Assembly: GCF_030064065.1 (NCBI RefSeq)
Contig: NZ_CP125946.1
Span: forward strand, 248,001-312,000
DNA length: 64,000 nt
Direction: 5' to 3'
Origin: Rothia sp. SD9660Na
Lineage (GTDB): Bacteria; Actinomycetota; Actinomycetes; Actinomycetales; Micrococcaceae
The notes under the pieces were generated by a model, which was not told the origin of the DNA, did no database searches, and saw only the letters and a list, made by a program, of their open reading frames with translations. Position numbers and translations under genes: made by a program. Each line of letters begins with the position of its first letter. Position 1 is the stretch's first letter. Positions 62,922-64,000 of the stretch are shown piece after piece.

Positions 62922-63731
62922 ATGGAAATAATTATATGTGATTCAAAGGACCAAGCGGGAGCTTATGCTGCCTCCCTTATCGCTATGGTGACCGAGCGAA
63001 ATAATCAGCGCGGGGCCTCAACCGTGTGGGGGGTGGCAACCGGTTCGTCACCCGAGAGCACCTATGAGCATCTTGCTGCCCGGGTCCAAGCTGGTCTCGA
63101 TGTGAGCGCTGTGAGCGCCTTTGCTCTCGATGAGTATGTGGGTCTTGATCCTGCCCACCCGGAGTCCTACCACAGTGTCATTGATGACCAGGTGGTACAG
63201 AAGGTGGGCCTGAGTGCCGAGCGGGTGCATGTGCTCAATGGTATGGCCGAAGATATTCCGGCTGAGTGCGCCGCCTACGAGGCCGCCATGAAGGACGAAG
63301 GTGGAGTTGACGTGCAGATACTCGGTATAGGCGCCAACGGGCATATAGGCTTCAATGAGCCTGGGTCCTCCCTGGCATCTCGCACCCGCATCAAGACTCT
63401 GGCTCCCAAGACCGTGGCAGATAATGCCCGCTTCTTCAATGGTGATACCTCAAAGGTGCCGGTTCACTGCCTCACTCAGGGTATCGGTACCATCATGGAG
63501 GCCCGCAAAATCGTGCTGGTAGCGGACGGCGAGAACAAGGCTGCGGCAATTGCCGGCATGGCAGAGGGGCCCATTACGGCCTCCTGCCCAGGTTCGATTC
63601 TGCAGCTGCACCCCGATGTCACGGTGGTTATCGATGAAGCTGCTGCGTCTCAGCTAAAAAATGCAGAATATTATCGTTTTGCTCAAAGCAATATCCCCTT
63701 CTTCCAGAAGCCGGAAAATATTGGGTCATAA
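62922..63731 (+). CDS. nagB: Glucosamine-6-phosphate deaminase
   Basis: NagB converts glucosamine-6-phosphate to fructose-6-phosphate and ammonia, linking amino sugars to glycolysis. The 269-residue protein has VATGSSPESTYEHL, the catalytic FALDEYVGLDPAHPESYH, LGIGANGHIGFNEPGSS and the C-terminal KAAAIAGMAEGPI. ATG 62922 (MEIIICDSKD) is preferred over an upstream ATG that would put a hydrophobic, unlike stretch in front. Confidence 0.95.
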   Translation: MEIIICDSKDQAGAYAASLIAMVTERNNQRGASTVWGVATGSSPESTYEHLAARVQAGLDVSAVSAFALDEYVGLDPAHPESYHSVIDDQVVQKVGLSAERVHVLNGMAEDIPAECAAYEAAMKDEGGVDVQILGIGANGHIGFNEPGSSLASRTRIKTLAPKTVADNARFFNGDTSKVPVHCLTQGIGTIMEARKIVLVADGENKAAAIAGMAEGPITASCPGSILQLHPDVTVVIDEAAASQLKNAEYYRFAQSNIPFFQKPENIGS

Positions 63732-63745
63732 AAATATATAAAATT

Positions 63746-63783
63746 AGGGCGGGGTTGATAAATGTGACCCCGCCCCATTTTTA
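63746..63783 (+). terminator. Terminator of nagB
   Basis: GGGCGGGGT (63747-63755) / ACCCCGCCC (63767-63775) followed by CATTTTTAT. Confidence 0.85.
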
Positions 63784-63818
63784 TCTTGAGTTAGTTATTT
63801 TCAGGTTTTTTGATAGGT

Positions 63819-63861
63819 AAGGCGGAGCAGGCTCGCAGCGAGCGTGAGCCTGCGAAGCCTT
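63819..63861. repeat. Short palindrome, family copy C
   Basis: AAGGC...GCAGGCTC (63819-63834) pairs with GAGCCTGC...GCCTT (63846-63861). AGCGAGCGTGAGCCTGC (63837-63853) matches the arm of copy B in 16 of 17 positions. It looks like a deletion form that kept the arms but lost the core. It lies between convergent nagB and nanE. Confidence 0.7.
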
Positions 63862-63865
63862 TCTG

Positions 63866-64000
63866 TTATTGAGTCATTGCCTCTTTAAACCAACCCGTAA
63901 TAGAAATGGGGTGGGTGATGGCGGTGCCGACGACGACGGCGTGGGCGCCAGCATCGAGAGCAGCTCGGGCCTGGGCGGGGGTGTGTACGCGTCCTTCTGC
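63866..64000 (-). CDS. nanE: N-acetylmannosamine-6-phosphate 2-epimerase, C-terminal end (cut)
   Basis: The last 44 codons of a minus-strand gene that runs out of the window, stop at 63866-63868. Residues [20 protein letters not shown], then [10 protein letters not shown] and TGWFKEA, are the typical C-terminus of NanE, which turns ManNAc-6-P into GlcNAc-6-P. Beside nagA and nagB it indicates that sialic acid or ManNAc is catabolised. Confidence 0.88.
   Translation of the reverse strand, partial: AEGRVHTPAQARAALDAGAHAVVVGTAITHPISITGWFKEAMTQ

Overview
The window is about 64 kb of chromosome from a high-GC Gram-positive bacterium, most likely a member of the Micrococcaceae (Actinobacteria). 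A host-associated Rothia-like species fits best, but that is inference. Support comes from an Lsr2 nucleoid protein, ClpC, DisA and RadA side by side near MutY, actinobacterial-type gene contents, frequent GTG starts and many leaderless-looking starts. An amino-sugar cluster (nagA, nagB, nanE) points to use of host or cell-wall glycans. No rRNA, CRISPR array, transposase or integrase was found.

Layout. 1-5.8 kb: panC end, lysS, a small membrane protein, lsr2, clpC. 6.1-8.3 kb: a broken acetyltransferase gene and two tandem copies of an uncharacterised two-gene membrane/secreted module. 8.3-14.2 kb: mutY, a Ser/Glu/Ala-rich surface protein, disA, radA and a FUSC-like membrane protein. 14.3-22 kb: phosphate uptake (PHO-box-like repeats and pstSCAB, then a PiT transporter with a PhoU-like partner) around a polysaccharide pyruvyl transferase. 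22-25.6 kb: tRNA-Lys with a 1 kb insert that carries an Abi_2/HEPN-type gene and is bounded by a second copy of the tRNA 3' end, then a dead hydroxyacyl-CoA dehydrogenase gene. 25.6-34 kb: sulfurtransferase, two secreted proteins, asparaginase-like protein, RecQ with an extra C-terminal domain, tadA, tetR, tRNA-Ser, upp. 34-41.6 kb: receiver-less winged-helix regulator, hydrolase, SixA-like phosphatase, two more tRNA-Ser genes, quinone oxidoreductase, cstA-ybdD. 41.6-54 kb: a large palindromic repeat, a gene behind an iron-box-like site, acyltransferase, a two-component system divergent from an ABC exporter, CitE-like lyase, tRNA-Thr, hisC and a 2-oxoacid dehydrogenase operon. 54.8-64 kb: a three-gene signalling cluster with an apparent CTG start, acetyltransferase, fadD, nagA/nagB and the end of nanE.

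Cross-cutting signals. (i) The 9-mer GCGGACGCC or its complement occurs at least 20 times, about ten times the base-composition expectation, and its core forms inverted pairs in two terminators. (ii) Three intergenic palindromes at 41.7, 61.6 and 63.8 kb belong to one repeat family whose core is conserved while the outer arms differ but still pair. (iii) At least a dozen genes have a -10-like hexamer 6-7 nt before the start codon and no Shine-Dalgarno, as in leaderless transcripts.
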